A DNA stretch of 64,000 nucleotides from Bacteroidota bacterium (GCA_016715425.1 JADKAC010000007.1:186001-250000), one strand, 5' to 3'. Shown: positions 50,795 through 60,500, counted from the stretch's first letter. Notes: generated by a model not told the origin, from the sequence alone. Numbers and translations: made by a program.

Positions 50795-53068
50795 ATGAAA
50801 AGAATCTTCACCCTAACTCTGATTATCATTTTCGCCTATGCGGCGCAGGCTCAAACAGGAGATGTTCGTGGCTTTGTTTACGACCTTAAAACTGGTGAGC
50901 CCGTAATATTTACAAATGTTATTATATCCGGAACTTCTCAAGGAGCCGCAACCGATGTAAATGGTTTCTTCAGCATTTCTAAAGTGCCTGTAGGAACATA
51001 TAATTTATTGGTTACTAATATTGAGTACGATAGTTTGTTTCAGGAAGTAATTGTTGAAGATGGTAAAATCACCACTGTGAAACTAGAATTAGTTACGGCA
51101 GAACGCACATTAAATGTGGTTACGGTTACGGCTCAAACACAGGAGCGCATGACGGAAGTAAAAATTTCTACAATTCCCATTACTGTAAAACAAATAGAAC
51201 GATTGCCATCTATCGGTGGTGAACCGGATCTTGCACAATATTTACAAGTGTTGCCGGGAGTAATTTTCACCGGAGATCAGGGTGGTCAATTATATATTCG
51301 TGGGGGCTCTCCTATTCAAAATAAAGTATTGCTGGATGGTATGGTTATTTACAATCCCTTCCATTCCATTGGTTTATTCTCAGTATTTGAAACAGATATC
51401 ATCCGCAGTGTTGATGTGTACACTGGTGGTTTTGGTGCTGAATATGGCGACAGAATTTCCGCAGTTATTGATATTACGAGTCGTGATGGAAATAAAAAGG
51501 AATTTGCAGGTCAGGTTTCCGCCAGTCCATTCTTAGCTCGTTTGCTTTTAGAAGGACCGCTTACCAATCCTGAAAACTCCGAAACGAGTTTAACTTATCT
51601 TGTATCAGTAAAACATTCTTATTTAGATAAAACCTCCACAGGTTTGTATCCATATGTAAATGAAGGCGAAGGAATCCCTTATCAGTTCACCGATTATTAC
51701 GGCAAGCTTTCACTGAATAATACTTCTGGAAATAAAATCAATGTTTTTGGTTTCAACTTTAGAGATAGTGTAAATTATACGGATATCACACAGTTTAAGT
51801 GGAACAGCTTTGGTGCAGGAACCAACTTTGTTGTGGTACCGGCCAATTCCAATGCATTGATTGAAGGTGTGTTTGCCTATTCCCAATATGATGTGACCCA
51901 AACTGAAGCGGATAATAAACCGAGAAACAGTTTCATTAGCGGATTTAACGGAGGTATTGACTTTACTTATTTTATTCCGGAAGGCGATGTGAAATATGGT
52001 TTTGAAGCAATTGGCTTTCAAACGGATTATACTTTTTTCAACCGTATTGGTCAACAATATCAGCAACAACAATTTACCACTGAGTTGGGATTATATGTGA
52101 AGGTGCGCAAGGTTTATGACCATAAATTTATTATTGAACCCAGTTTACGAATTCAATACTATGCTTCCCTCGGTGAAATTTCTCCCGAACCAAGATTGGG
52201 TATGAAATATAACCTGACTGATAGATTGCGATTGAAGTTTGCTGGTGGTTTATATTCTCAGAATCTTATCAGTACAAAAAGCGATCAGGATGTAGTGAAT
52301 TTATTTACCGGTTTCTTATCAGGTCCGGAAAGCACACTTATGAATCCCGATGGAACAGCACCTGCAAATTCCAAACTTCAAAAAGCGACACATGCCATCT
52401 TTGGAATTGAATATGATGTTACTAATTATATTGAGTTTAATGTTGAGCCATATATCAAATACTTCAACCAATTAATAGAAATTAACCGAAACAAATTAAC
52501 GGTTACTGACCCGGACTTCGCAACAGAGAATGGTAAAGCATATGGTATAGACTTTTTGGTGAAATACGACTATAAGCGTCTGTATGTTTGGGTGGGATAT
52601 TCCTTAGGTTGGATTACCCGATTCAATGGTGAACAAACTTATCCGCCTCATTACGACCGCCGTAATAATGTCAACTTTGTAAGCTCCTATGCATTAGGTG
52701 CCGATGAAAGTTGGGAAGTGAGTGTAAGATGGAATTTCGGTTCTGGATTTCCTTTTACTCAAACAGCCGGATTTTATGAAAGCATTGATTTTGTGGATGG
52801 TATAGGAACTGACTATACCAACACCAATGGTAATTTGGGAATTATTTACGATGATAAACTCAATGGTGGAAGGCTGCCAACTTATCATAGATTAGACTTT
52901 TCTACCAAGAAGAAATTTGAATTTATGAACGGAAATAAAATGGAAGCTACCTTCAGTGTAACCAATGTTTACGATCGTGAGAATATCTTTTATTTCGACC
53001 GTGTGAGATATGAAAGGGTGAATCAATTGCCGATACTTCCCAGCTTAGCATTAAGCTATAATTTCTAA
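50795..53068 (+). CDS. TonB-dependent receptor with carboxypeptidase-regulatory-like N-domain
   Basis: 757 residues with a signal peptide (cleavage after AQAQ). Residues about 22-105 are a CarboxypepD_reg-like domain (VRGFVYDLKTGEPVIFTNVIISGTSQGAATDVNGFF). The plug (about 125-235) has QYLQVLPGVIFTGDQGGQLYIRGG, LLDGMVIYNP and the GAEYGDRISAVIDI end. The 22-stranded barrel follows and closes at an aromatic C-terminus (LALSYNF). Such receptors import substrates across the outer membrane with energy from TonB. No SusD partner is adjacent, so a SusC-type glycan role is unlikely; the substrate is unknown. It ends at a strong terminator shared with the next gene. Confidence 0.88.
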   Translation: MKRIFTLTLIIIFAYAAQAQTGDVRGFVYDLKTGEPVIFTNVIISGTSQGAATDVNGFFSISKVPVGTYNLLVTNIEYDSLFQEVIVEDGKITTVKLELVTAERTLNVVTVTAQTQERMTEVKISTIPITVKQIERLPSIGGEPDLAQYLQVLPGVIFTGDQGGQLYIRGGSPIQNKVLLDGMVIYNPFHSIGLFSVFETDIIRSVDVYTGGFGAEYGDRISAVIDITSRDGNKKEFAGQVSASPFLARLLLEGPLTNPENSETSLTYLVSVKHSYLDKTSTGLYPYVNEGEGIPYQFTDYYGKLSLNNTSGNKINVFGFNFRDSVNYTDITQFKWNSFGAGTNFVVVPANSNALIEGVFAYSQYDVTQTEADNKPRNSFISGFNGGIDFTYFIPEGDVKYGFEAIGFQTDYTFFNRIGQQYQQQQFTTELGLYVKVRKVYDHKFIIEPSLRIQYYASLGEISPEPRLGMKYNLTDRLRLKFAGGLYSQNLISTKSDQDVVNLFTGFLSGPESTLMNPDGTAPANSKLQKATHAIFGIEYDVTNYIEFNVEPYIKYFNQLIEINRNKLTVTDPDFATENGKAYGIDFLVKYDYKRLYVWVGYSLGWITRFNGEQTYPPHYDRRNNVNFVSSYALGADESWEVSVRWNFGSGFPFTQTAGFYESIDFVDGIGTDYTNTNGNLGIIYDDKLNGGRLPTYHRLDFSTKKKFEFMNGNKMEATFSVTNVYDRENIFYFDRVRYERVNQLPILPSLALSYNF

Positions 53069-53075
53069 AATAAGA

Positions 53076-53095
53076 AAAGCCCCTTTCGGGGCTTT
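53076..53095. terminator. Bidirectional terminator
   Basis: An eight-pair stem AAAGCCCC/GGGGCTTT with a TTTC loop, between the converging TonB receptor and BNR-protein genes. Confidence 0.85.
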
Positions 53096-53099
53096 CTAA

Positions 53100-56000
53100 T
53101 CATTCTTCTTTAAAAAATTCTTCTCGGGTTGTGAGTGTGATTGGTGTTAATCCTTGTTTTACACAGAACGCATTTAAATCTTTCATTTGATCGTTCTTTA
53201 TTGGATCAAGTAATTCACCCATAGTTTTAACTTGTGTATTATATAATTCCAAGGCATTGAGTTGCGGCTCACCCGGTTTGCCGCTATAACCCAAAATTGC
53301 TCCATACACTTCACCTATCTTTTCTCGCAAACGCACTTGCCCAACAATGCCTCCTTCACCCTGTTGAGTGGAAACAGTTTGCTCATGCATAGTGGTAGTA
53401 AGTTGATTAATCTCAAAACATAAACCTCTCATTCCCTTGCTCTTTACTGAATCTGCCAGGATGATAGATTGATCCCGAAGTTCAGTTACCTGTTTATCAA
53501 TGAAAGCCAACTCCTCCAACATATTATAAGCTTTCATTAGTCCATCCATTCTTGCTTTTTTATCGGCATCCGAATAGTTTAATACCGGATTATCATTTAA
53601 ATCTAATTGGGTTTCATAAGTCTGATCCTCTTTAATAACCTTAATGGTATAAGTTCCGGCAGGCCTGTCCGGTCCGAAAATAGCTTCACCCAAAGGATTT
53701 ATTGAAAGCGGAACTTTAGGTGCTTTCATACGGGTGTCAATAGATACTATATTCAAACCTTTTCTACCGGAGGCAGGAAGTTTCTTCAGCAAGTTGCCGT
53801 CACTATCATACACCTCAAGGTACATGTCACCAAATACATGGCGCTTACTCATAAAGTAAGAAATCTGTGCTGCCGAACTTGCACTCTTACCTACAAACTC
53901 CTGATCGCCGGAAAAATCCTGCATTATTCCATCTTTTGGAAATACATAAGGTCTGTTTGGAACAAAGGAAAATTCTGATTCTAAAACTTCTGTACTTAGT
54001 CCTCTTATCGGAGTCAGATCATCAATAATGATAATACCCCGACCATGAGTAGCTAAAACCAAATCGTTATCTCTTGGATGAATTGCCATATCGTAAACTG
54101 CTACAGGAGGTATATTGCTTTTATATCTTGTCCAGTTAGCGCCATTATCAATTGAGATAAACAAGCCCAGCTCTGTCCCCAAAAAGAACATGTTAGCTTT
54201 TTGTAAATCCTGTTTAATTACATGGCAATACCCTTTAATATCATCAGTTGCAATGTTTTGCCAAGTTTGCCCAAAGTCATGCGTTGCAAAAACATAAGCA
54301 CTCATGTCACCATTGCGATGCGCATCCACTGTAATATAGGCAGAGGCTTTGTCAAAATTATCGGCATCAATGCCTGAAATAAAGGCAAGTTTTGGAAGAC
54401 CTGTAATTTTTGGATTTAATAAAGTCCAGGTTTTTCCGCCGTCTTTTGTCAACTGCACATTGCCATCATCCGTCCCCACCCAAATGATATTCTCATCCAA
54501 TGGAGATTCGGCAATTGAAAAGATGGTTGTGTTATTTTCTGCTGTTGAATTATCCGGAGTTAAGCCGCCGGACTCTTCCTGTTTTTGACGATTAGGATCG
54601 TTAGTGGAAAGATCTGGAGAGATACGCTCCCAGCTATCCCCTTTATTTTTCGATCTGTATAAATATTGAGAACCCACATATAGATTGTTTTTCTTTTTGC
54701 TCCAAACAACAGGCGCATTCCAGTTAAAACGCAAGTCATCTGTTTCCGCATCCGGAAAAGGTTTAATGTATTTGCTTTCACCCGTTGCAGAATTACTACG
54801 ATAAATACGTCCACCCTGATATTGCCAATAGGTTACGTTTGGATCATCTCTATCTGCAAAGCAATTGAAGCCATCACCATAACCAAGCGTTTTCCAATCG
54901 CTGTTTTTTATTCCTCCTAATTTACTGGAAGGTCCGGTCCATGAGCCATTATCCTGTAAACCACCATACACATTATAAGGGACTGCATTATCTAAACTCA
55001 CATGATAAAATTGAGATACAGGCAAATTCTGACAATGCCTCCAGGTATTTCCTCGATCCACAGAAACATATACACCGCCATCGGTACCCACATACATTAA
55101 ACGATTGTCAATTGGACTAATATATAACGCATGATGATCGGGATGATAACCACCGCCTTCCACAGAAACAGAACTGAAAGTTGCACCCGCATTATTACTA
55201 GAGAGTGTATAAAATCCGGGCTTATAAACCCTTGCACTATCTATTGGATCGGCTACAATTTTCGAAAAGTAAAACGGTCTTGAACCCATTTCTAATTGAT
55301 TACTTACTCTTACCCAATTATTTCCTTTATCAGTCGAGCGATATAAAGCAGACTTATCGCTCTCCACTAAAGCATATACATAATATGGAGCAACTGGAGA
55401 AGCAGAAATCGCAATGCGACCAAGTGTTTCATTAGGTAATCCATTTTGAATTTTATTCCAGGTATTTCCGCCATCTTCAGAGCGATATAATCCGCTGCCC
55501 GGACCTCCTGAACGCAGATCGTAAGCTGTTCTCCTGAAATCCCACAAGGCAGTATATAATACTTCCGGATTTTGTGGATCGAATACAATTTCTGTACAAC
55601 CGCTTGATGCATTGGTATATAAAATCTTTGTCCAGGTTTTTCCGGCATCCATACTTCTGTATAATCCTCTGTCCTCACTTTCAGCCCATAACGCACCGAG
55701 TGCGGCAACATAAATAATATCAGAATTTTTAGGATGTACGGCTATTTGTGCTATACGTTCTGATTTTTCTAAACCCATTAGTTCCCATTTTTCACCACCA
55801 TTTGTAGTACGATAAACACCTGTTCCAATGGATACACTGTTTCTCACCCAAGGCTCGCCGGTTCCCACCCAAACAGTTTCAGGTTTGGATTGGTCAATAC
55901 AAATTGCACCAATAGATTGCGAGTAATCATCGAAAACCGCTTTAAAAGTAGTACCCTGATTTTTTGATTTCCAAACTCCGCCACCTGCAGCTCCTACATA

Positions 56001-56171
56001 CACAATATTAGGATCAGAATCCACTGCATCAATAGCAGCAATACGTCCACTCATAACCGCAGGACCAATTTGCCTGCCTTCTTTCACACTAAATGTTGCA
56101 TCAGTAATTGTTGATTGTCCAAATACTAAAAGTGGAAAAGCAATTGAAATAAGACCAAGTAATTTTTTCAC
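53100..56171 (-). CDS. Large BNR/sortilin-like (VPS10-type) exported protein
   Basis: 1023 residues with a signal peptide (MKKLLGLISIAFPLLVFGQ). About ten Asp-box units run through residues 40-720 (GGGVWKSKNQGTTFKAVF, GVYRTTNGGEKWELM, GLYRSMDAGKTWTKI, GLYRSEDGGNTWNKI, YVSVDRGNTWRHC, LYRSKNKGDSWERI, QLTKDGGKTWTLL, TRYK), making two beta-propellers. GYGDGFNCFADRDDPN and HPDHHALYISP are well-kept loops of this sortilin/VPS10-like family. The last 300 residues have an Ig-like and a helical part (MRGLCFEINQLTTTMHEQTVSTQ). There is no T9SS domain. Although the family is called glycosyl hydrolase, no catalytic site is evident. Role unknown. Confidence 0.8.
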   Translation of the reverse strand: MKKLLGLISIAFPLLVFGQSTITDATFSVKEGRQIGPAVMSGRIAAIDAVDSDPNIVYVGAAGGGVWKSKNQGTTFKAVFDDYSQSIGAICIDQSKPETVWVGTGEPWVRNSVSIGTGVYRTTNGGEKWELMGLEKSERIAQIAVHPKNSDIIYVAALGALWAESEDRGLYRSMDAGKTWTKILYTNASSGCTEIVFDPQNPEVLYTALWDFRRTAYDLRSGGPGSGLYRSEDGGNTWNKIQNGLPNETLGRIAISASPVAPYYVYALVESDKSALYRSTDKGNNWVRVSNQLEMGSRPFYFSKIVADPIDSARVYKPGFYTLSSNNAGATFSSVSVEGGGYHPDHHALYISPIDNRLMYVGTDGGVYVSVDRGNTWRHCQNLPVSQFYHVSLDNAVPYNVYGGLQDNGSWTGPSSKLGGIKNSDWKTLGYGDGFNCFADRDDPNVTYWQYQGGRIYRSNSATGESKYIKPFPDAETDDLRFNWNAPVVWSKKKNNLYVGSQYLYRSKNKGDSWERISPDLSTNDPNRQKQEESGGLTPDNSTAENNTTIFSIAESPLDENIIWVGTDDGNVQLTKDGGKTWTLLNPKITGLPKLAFISGIDADNFDKASAYITVDAHRNGDMSAYVFATHDFGQTWQNIATDDIKGYCHVIKQDLQKANMFFLGTELGLFISIDNGANWTRYKSNIPPVAVYDMAIHPRDNDLVLATHGRGIIIIDDLTPIRGLSTEVLESEFSFVPNRPYVFPKDGIMQDFSGDQEFVGKSASSAAQISYFMSKRHVFGDMYLEVYDSDGNLLKKLPASGRKGLNIVSIDTRMKAPKVPLSINPLGEAIFGPDRPAGTYTIKVIKEDQTYETQLDLNDNPVLNYSDADKKARMDGLMKAYNMLEELAFIDKQVTELRDQSIILADSVKSKGMRGLCFEINQLTTTMHEQTVSTQQGEGGIVGQVRLREKIGEVYGAILGYSGKPGEPQLNALELYNTQVKTMGELLDPIKNDQMKDLNAFCVKQGLTPITLTTREEFFKEE

Positions 56172-56191
56172 ATTATTGAATTTTAATCATT

Positions 56192-56221
56192 AAAAAAAAG
56201 GCTCCATAAATCATGGAGCCT
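56192..56221 (-). terminator. Rho-independent terminator (minus strand)
   Basis: A nine-pair stem AGGCTCCAT/ATGGAGCCT (56199-56221), a five-nt loop and, on the minus strand, a T run; it ends the LolA-like gene. Confidence 0.85.
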
Positions 56222-56239
56222 AAGATAACTTATGTTTAA

Positions 56240-56953
56240 TTATTTAGTGGGAGGGCCGAAAAGAGAATCATCGAGTTTTGTATTCAACTCATAACTATTA
56301 ATATTTATAACCATAGTTGTTTCGCCCTGATATCTGCTTTCAATTTTACCCGGTAAAACTACACCATCCACTTTCAAAAAGTTACTCATATAGGTATCGG
56401 ATTCTACATCAGCACCCTGCACTTTTACGATTGAAGAGTTTTTGATGCTCATATAACTTTCCTTGTCTATATAATATAAGTATTGATCGCTATCGGAGGT
56501 AATGATTTTAATAGTGTAACAAGGAGTTCCTTCCACATCCTGGTCAGCTTCTAATGATACTTTATTACCCTTTTCTTTATAATTCCATAATACACCATCT
56601 ATATCAGCTTGGACCTTCATGCTTTTCAATTCATCAGGTGAAAGTGGCTGTGGTTCAGTGGATCCGGAAAATGGATTAATAGTATAACCATCTGTTCCAT
56701 TATAAGCTTGAATAAAAGTCATACCTTGAAAAGTACCTTCTGTGCGATAAGAATTCGGGCGCTTATTATACATAATAAATGGGATTTCAATTCCCATCTG
56801 TACAATATTTCCGGTTGCCTTAATGGATTCAATTTTTACTAATTTATCTTGACCCACTGCATCAAAATATTCTTTTAATACTTTGTCAAGAGATTGTGCA
56901 AATGCCGGTACTGCAAGTATTGCCACCAGCAAAAAAGAAATAAGTTTTTTCAT
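56240..56953 (-). CDS. LolA-like outer-membrane lipoprotein-sorting superfamily protein
   Basis: 237 residues with a signal peptide (MKKLISFLLVAILAVPAFAQ). The mature part is a curved sheet of the LolA/LppM/ZrgA type: KVLKEYFDAVGQDKLVKIESIKATGNIVQMGIEIPF, then RPNSYRTEGTFQGMTFIQAYNGTDGYTINPFSGSTEPQPLS, then CYTIKIITSDSDQYLYYIDKESYMSI. Bacteroidota have several of these periplasmic proteins, which are not the housekeeping LolA. Lipid or lipoprotein binding is the general expectation. A TAACTTTG promoter box is upstream and a clean terminator downstream, so it is a single-gene transcript. Confidence 0.75.
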   Translation of the reverse strand: MKKLISFLLVAILAVPAFAQSLDKVLKEYFDAVGQDKLVKIESIKATGNIVQMGIEIPFIMYNKRPNSYRTEGTFQGMTFIQAYNGTDGYTINPFSGSTEPQPLSPDELKSMKVQADIDGVLWNYKEKGNKVSLEADQDVEGTPCYTIKIITSDSDQYLYYIDKESYMSIKNSSIVKVQGADVESDTYMSNFLKVDGVVLPGKIESRYQGETTMVININSYELNTKLDDSLFGPPTK

Positions 56954-56975
56954 ATTGTAGTTGATAGATTTTGGT

Positions 56976-56983
56976 CAAAGTTA
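56976..56983 (-). promoter_or_regulatory. -7 box TAACTTTG for the LolA-like gene
   Basis: Minus-strand TAACTTTG, 22 nt before the ATG at 56953. Confidence 0.48.
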
Positions 56984-57049
56984 ATGTCTGCATTTGAAGT
57001 TTATAGTAATTTAGTCTGGGAATTAACAACTATTTAACTAAGTAATATA

Positions 57050-57658
57050 ATGCAAATAAAATCTTTAAGTGCTATTTTGATTTTCATATTGTGCGGTATA
57101 GTTTGTTTCTCACAAACTTATGCGGATCAAATAACTGAATATAGAACTGAATACAAACAAGGATTTTTAAAGGATGCAAACAGTCCTTTGAAAAAAAAGG
57201 ATTTGAAATATTTAGATTTTTTTGAACCTGATTCCAGGTATGTGGTAACTGCAAATTTTAAACGCACTGAAGATGCATTGCCCTTTGATATGCCAACCAG
57301 CAGCGGCAAAATGAAAGAGTATATCAAGTATGGTGAAGCAACTTTTTTATTGCACGATACCGCATTTACTATAAGCGTATATCAAAGCACTCAACTGAGA
57401 GAATTTGAACAGTATAAAAACTATTTATTTATTCCATTTAATGATGCTACTAATTCAGTTACTACTTATGGTGGTGGAAGATATATGGATTTAGAAATAG
57501 ATGAAATAAAAAACAATACTTTAATTATAGATTTCAATAAAGCATACAATCCGTATTGCGTGTATTCAGATGGATACTCCTGCCCTGTTCCACCAAAGGA
57601 AAATTTTTTGGATGTTCAAATTAATGCAGGTGAAAAGAATTTTTTAAAGAAACATTAA
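57050..57658 (+). CDS. DUF1684-family exported protein
   Basis: 202 residues with a signal peptide (cleavage after VCFSQ). The family order is clear: a YRTEYKQGFLKDANSPL start with the conserved NSPL-type turn, then LKYLDFFEPDSRYVV, a FDMPTSSGKMKEYIKYGEATF block, the LFIPFNDATNSVTTYGGGRYMDL block and a C-terminal NPYCVYSDGYSCPVPPKENFLDVQI, the usual Cys/Pro end of DUF1684. Function unknown; usually periplasmic or surface in Bacteroidota. It converges with the ATP-grasp gene, with no strong terminator seen. Confidence 0.82.
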   Translation: MQIKSLSAILIFILCGIVCFSQTYADQITEYRTEYKQGFLKDANSPLKKKDLKYLDFFEPDSRYVVTANFKRTEDALPFDMPTSSGKMKEYIKYGEATFLLHDTAFTISVYQSTQLREFEQYKNYLFIPFNDATNSVTTYGGGRYMDLEIDEIKNNTLIIDFNKAYNPYCVYSDGYSCPVPPKENFLDVQINAGEKNFLKKH

Positions 57659-57667
57659 AGCAATTTT

Positions 57668-58588
57668 TCAGGAATCAATTGCAGATTGTTTTTGCAGAAA
57701 TTCAGAAATACTTTTTGCAAATATTTTTGTTGCATTCGGATGAAAACGAAACCATAATTCAGGTTCTAAAATTTCCAGTTCGGAAACATACGCCTCATTA
57801 TTATTACTCCAGATAATATCCACTCTTGCATAGAAAGGAAGAATTGGCGCAGCCGCAACCACTTGTTCTGCAAATGCAATTTCTTTTTTTGATGGCGTGT
57901 ATGGATATACTGTTCCGCCGAAATCATCTTGCACACGAAAATCTCCTTGCTTTGCAATCTTTAAAACTGCATGTGTGAATCTTCCATCCATTACCATTAA
58001 GGATACTTCTCCATTTACCAAAACAGATTCTTGAAATTGCTGTATTAAAAATGATTCTTCAATAATATGTTTTCGGAAAATATTTTCATACGAATCCAAT
58101 TCTGTTTTTGCTATTCGATAGGTATGCCTTGCAGCACCACCCACTGCCGGTTTTAAAATAATTTCATCCCATCCCGCTTCTTCAACAATAGATTGTAATG
58201 CACGCAAATCTCCTTTTTCAATAAATACTGTTGGAGGAATTGCAATACCTTTTTTTTGAAGATCATCCAGATAATGTTTATCTAAATTCCATAGCAACAA
58301 TTCCATCGGATTTATTAAAATAGTTTTCTTATTAAGAGAATGTAACCACTCCAAAAACTCTTTAAAGCGATGAAAATAATCCCATGTAGTTCGAAATATT
58401 ACTGACTTGGTTTCTGACCAATCAATATCCGGATCATCCCATTTTGTGCGATATACTTTTAATCCTTTCTCTGCTAATGCAGCAGAAAGCAATTTGTCTT
58501 CATTCAAAATATTCTGCTCGTATTCTCCCGGATTAATTGGCGCAACATACCTTGCATCAGTAAGTAAAACCACATCATACTTTTTCAT
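57668..58588 (-). CDS. ATP-grasp enzyme (glutathione-synthetase-like)
   Basis: 306 residues, cytosolic. The pre-ATP-grasp region (YDVVLLTDARYVAP; SVIFRTTWDYFHRF) is followed by the ATP-grasp fold: the nucleotide-clamping lysine in IILKPAVGGAARHTYRI, the acidic ligand region SFLIQQFQESVLVNGEVSLMVMDGRF and the metal-binding EILEPELWFRFHPNA near the end. The GGTVYPYTPSKKE segment and overall length match small RimK/DcsG-like ligases that join a carboxylate and an amine using ATP. The substrates cannot be guessed. It is monocistronic, with a TAATTTTG promoter box. Confidence 0.82.
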   Translation of the reverse strand: MKKYDVVLLTDARYVAPINPGEYEQNILNEDKLLSAALAEKGLKVYRTKWDDPDIDWSETKSVIFRTTWDYFHRFKEFLEWLHSLNKKTILINPMELLLWNLDKHYLDDLQKKGIAIPPTVFIEKGDLRALQSIVEEAGWDEIILKPAVGGAARHTYRIAKTELDSYENIFRKHIIEESFLIQQFQESVLVNGEVSLMVMDGRFTHAVLKIAKQGDFRVQDDFGGTVYPYTPSKKEIAFAEQVVAAAPILPFYARVDIIWSNNNEAYVSELEILEPELWFRFHPNATKIFAKSISEFLQKQSAIDS

Positions 58589-58595
58589 AGTGTAG

Positions 58596-58603
58596 CAAAA
58601 TTA
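58596..58603 (-). promoter_or_regulatory. -7 box TAATTTTG for the ATP-grasp gene
   Basis: Minus-strand TAATTTTG, 7 nt before the ATG at 58588, so the leader would be very short. Confidence 0.38.
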
Positions 58604-58683
58604 CATATTGAAATGATGCATTGAGGTAACCCAAACATTGCTGATTGCAACCTGTGTCTGTTTAATAATATCTTAACCGAACT

Positions 58684-59196
58684 ATGCATAAAATAAAGTT
58701 AATACGAAATGCTATTTGTATTCTATTTTTTGTGATGTCCAATCCTCAAAATATACTTTGCCAAAAATGGGAAGATGTAATTGTGCAACAAAGTGAAATG
58801 ATAAATATATTTCTGGATGATATTGATGAAAGCTTTGGATTTTTATCAGAAGCAGAACAGGAAGATTATTTAAATCGCTATCAATATAATTTATACATGT
58901 TTCAAAGTTTTTGTTATCCATTTGCAAACAGGTTTCCTGAGCTAGGTGGACAATCCATGAATCTGGCACTTGCAACTAAAGGAATGATTTTAAATTCCGG
59001 AATTGAAATGCGACAATTGATTTCACAAAGTGGAGATACGTTGGCAATGTCCATGTATAATCAATGGATAAAAAACAAGGAAAAGCTTGCAAAAGAATAT
59101 AGCTTGCCGCCTTCAAAAAGAATTACGGGTATGGAATCTTTAGAGAAAAAAACAAATACATTGGAAAAGATTTACATCGTATTACTTCTGCAATGA
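58684..59196 (+). CDS. N-terminal part of a frameshifted secreted CHAT protein
   Basis: 170 codons. A signal peptide (MHKIKLIRNAICILFFVMSNPQNILC) leads into a helical region (YQYNLYMFQSFCYPFANRFPEL, LATKGMILNSGIEMRQLISQSGDT, YNQWIKNKEKLAKEYSLP), which is the helical block that precedes CHAT domains in Bacteroidota. The usual TPR array is missing. The frame ends with ESLEKKTNTLEKIYIVLLLQ, but shifting one base at the AAAA run 59165-59168 gives LEKDLHRITSAMNSNSKLIRVKWQDV, joining perfectly to the next frame. So this and 59193-60500 are one gene of about 605 codons broken by one missing base. Confidence 0.72.
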   Translation: MHKIKLIRNAICILFFVMSNPQNILCQKWEDVIVQQSEMINIFLDDIDESFGFLSEAEQEDYLNRYQYNLYMFQSFCYPFANRFPELGGQSMNLALATKGMILNSGIEMRQLISQSGDTLAMSMYNQWIKNKEKLAKEYSLPPSKRITGMESLEKKTNTLEKIYIVLLLQ

Positions 59197-60500
59197 ATTC
59201 TAATAGTAAACTTATTCGAGTGAAGTGGCAGGATGTCCAAAATCATTTAAAAGAAAATGAAGTAGCAATAGAATTTACACACTTTACTTTTTATGATGGT
59301 AAGGACTGGACTGATAGCATAATTTATATTGCATTAGTAATTACAAAAAATGCGGAATATCCAAAACTCATTCGATTGGGAGAAGAGAAAGAGATAAAGC
59401 AATTATTAAACAAACCGGATGCATTTAGCAGTATGCAATATGTTTCCAATTTATATACATGGCCTGATCCTGATTTTGAAGAACAAACAAATGGTGAAAA
59501 ATTATTTGAATTATTTTGGCAACCAATTGAACCCTATTTACAAGAAGGTAATGTTATATATTTTTCTCCCACAGGATATTTAAATCTGATTTCTTTTTCC
59601 GCAATACCAAATTCGGAAAATACATACATCTCCGATAAATATGGCCTTGTACAAACAAGCTCTGTTGCTGTAATAACAGATAGTATAATTGATGAAAATA
59701 AAATTAAAAATATTGTTGCATTTGGAGGAATTCGTTATGATGCAAGTGATGTAGAATTGACTTCAGTTATTAATCAATTACCAGTAAAACCAGAAGCATC
59801 CACCAAACAATATTTAGCAACTGATGTGCAACGTGGTGATAACTGGAATTATTTACCAGCAACACTTACCGAAGTAGATTCTATTTATAATAAAGCTGAA
59901 AGAAACAATATACCAATTGTAGAATATATCAATTATGAAGCAGTAGAAGAACGCTACAAATCTTTGTCGGGAAAAAACTCACCTACCATAATTCATATTG
60001 CAACACATGGTTTCTTTTTCCCTGATCCTGCAATTGCAAATGCACCTGCAACACCGGGAACAAATGCCGAGTTCAGCTCATCCACTAATCCATTAAACCG
60101 ATCGGGATTATTATTTGCCGGCGCTAATAATACTTGGCTAAACAACACAAAAAATCATTCGATTGAAGATGGCATTTTAACCGCTTTTGAAGCAGCGAAT
60201 ATAACATTACCTAACACTGACTTGGTGGTACTGTCTGCATGCGAAACCGGATTGGGTGATATAAAAGGCAGCGAAGGGGTATATGGATTACAGCGATCTT
60301 TTAAAACTGCAGGAGCAAATAATTTAATAATGAGTTTGTGGAAAGTACCTGATGCACAAACTGCACTATTTATGGAAACATTTTATCAGTATATTTTTGA
60401 AGGATTGAGTTATAACGCAAGTTTTCAGAAAACACAAATCACTATAAAAAAGCGATTTCCAAATCCTTATTACTGGGCTGGATTTATTCTTGTTGAATAA
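59193..60500 (+). CDS. CHAT-domain protease, catalytic part of the frameshifted gene
   Basis: 435 codons. After a linker with WQDVQNHLKENEVAIEF (typical just before CHAT), the caspase-like CHAT domain shows the catalytic His in IIHIATHGFF (His272) and Cys in VVLSACETGLGDIKGSEGVYGL (Cys350), plus GANNLIMSLWKVPD and FMETFYQ. Both catalytic residues are intact. CHAT proteases cut proteins after specific residues and are often parts of defence or surface systems; here the joined gene would carry a signal peptide, so it should act outside the cytoplasm. It has the usual end (NPYYWAGFILVE). The annotated start ATG is inside the join region. Confidence 0.8.
   Translation: MNSNSKLIRVKWQDVQNHLKENEVAIEFTHFTFYDGKDWTDSIIYIALVITKNAEYPKLIRLGEEKEIKQLLNKPDAFSSMQYVSNLYTWPDPDFEEQTNGEKLFELFWQPIEPYLQEGNVIYFSPTGYLNLISFSAIPNSENTYISDKYGLVQTSSVAVITDSIIDENKIKNIVAFGGIRYDASDVELTSVINQLPVKPEASTKQYLATDVQRGDNWNYLPATLTEVDSIYNKAERNNIPIVEYINYEAVEERYKSLSGKNSPTIIHIATHGFFFPDPAIANAPATPGTNAEFSSSTNPLNRSGLLFAGANNTWLNNTKNHSIEDGILTAFEAANITLPNTDLVVLSACETGLGDIKGSEGVYGLQRSFKTAGANNLIMSLWKVPDAQTALFMETFYQYIFEGLSYNASFQKTQITIKKRFPNPYYWAGFILVE

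Noticed and set aside
55367..55711. 114-codon minus-strand frame
   Set aside because: Lies in another frame of the BNR/sortilin-like gene on the same strand, with no start context or domain.
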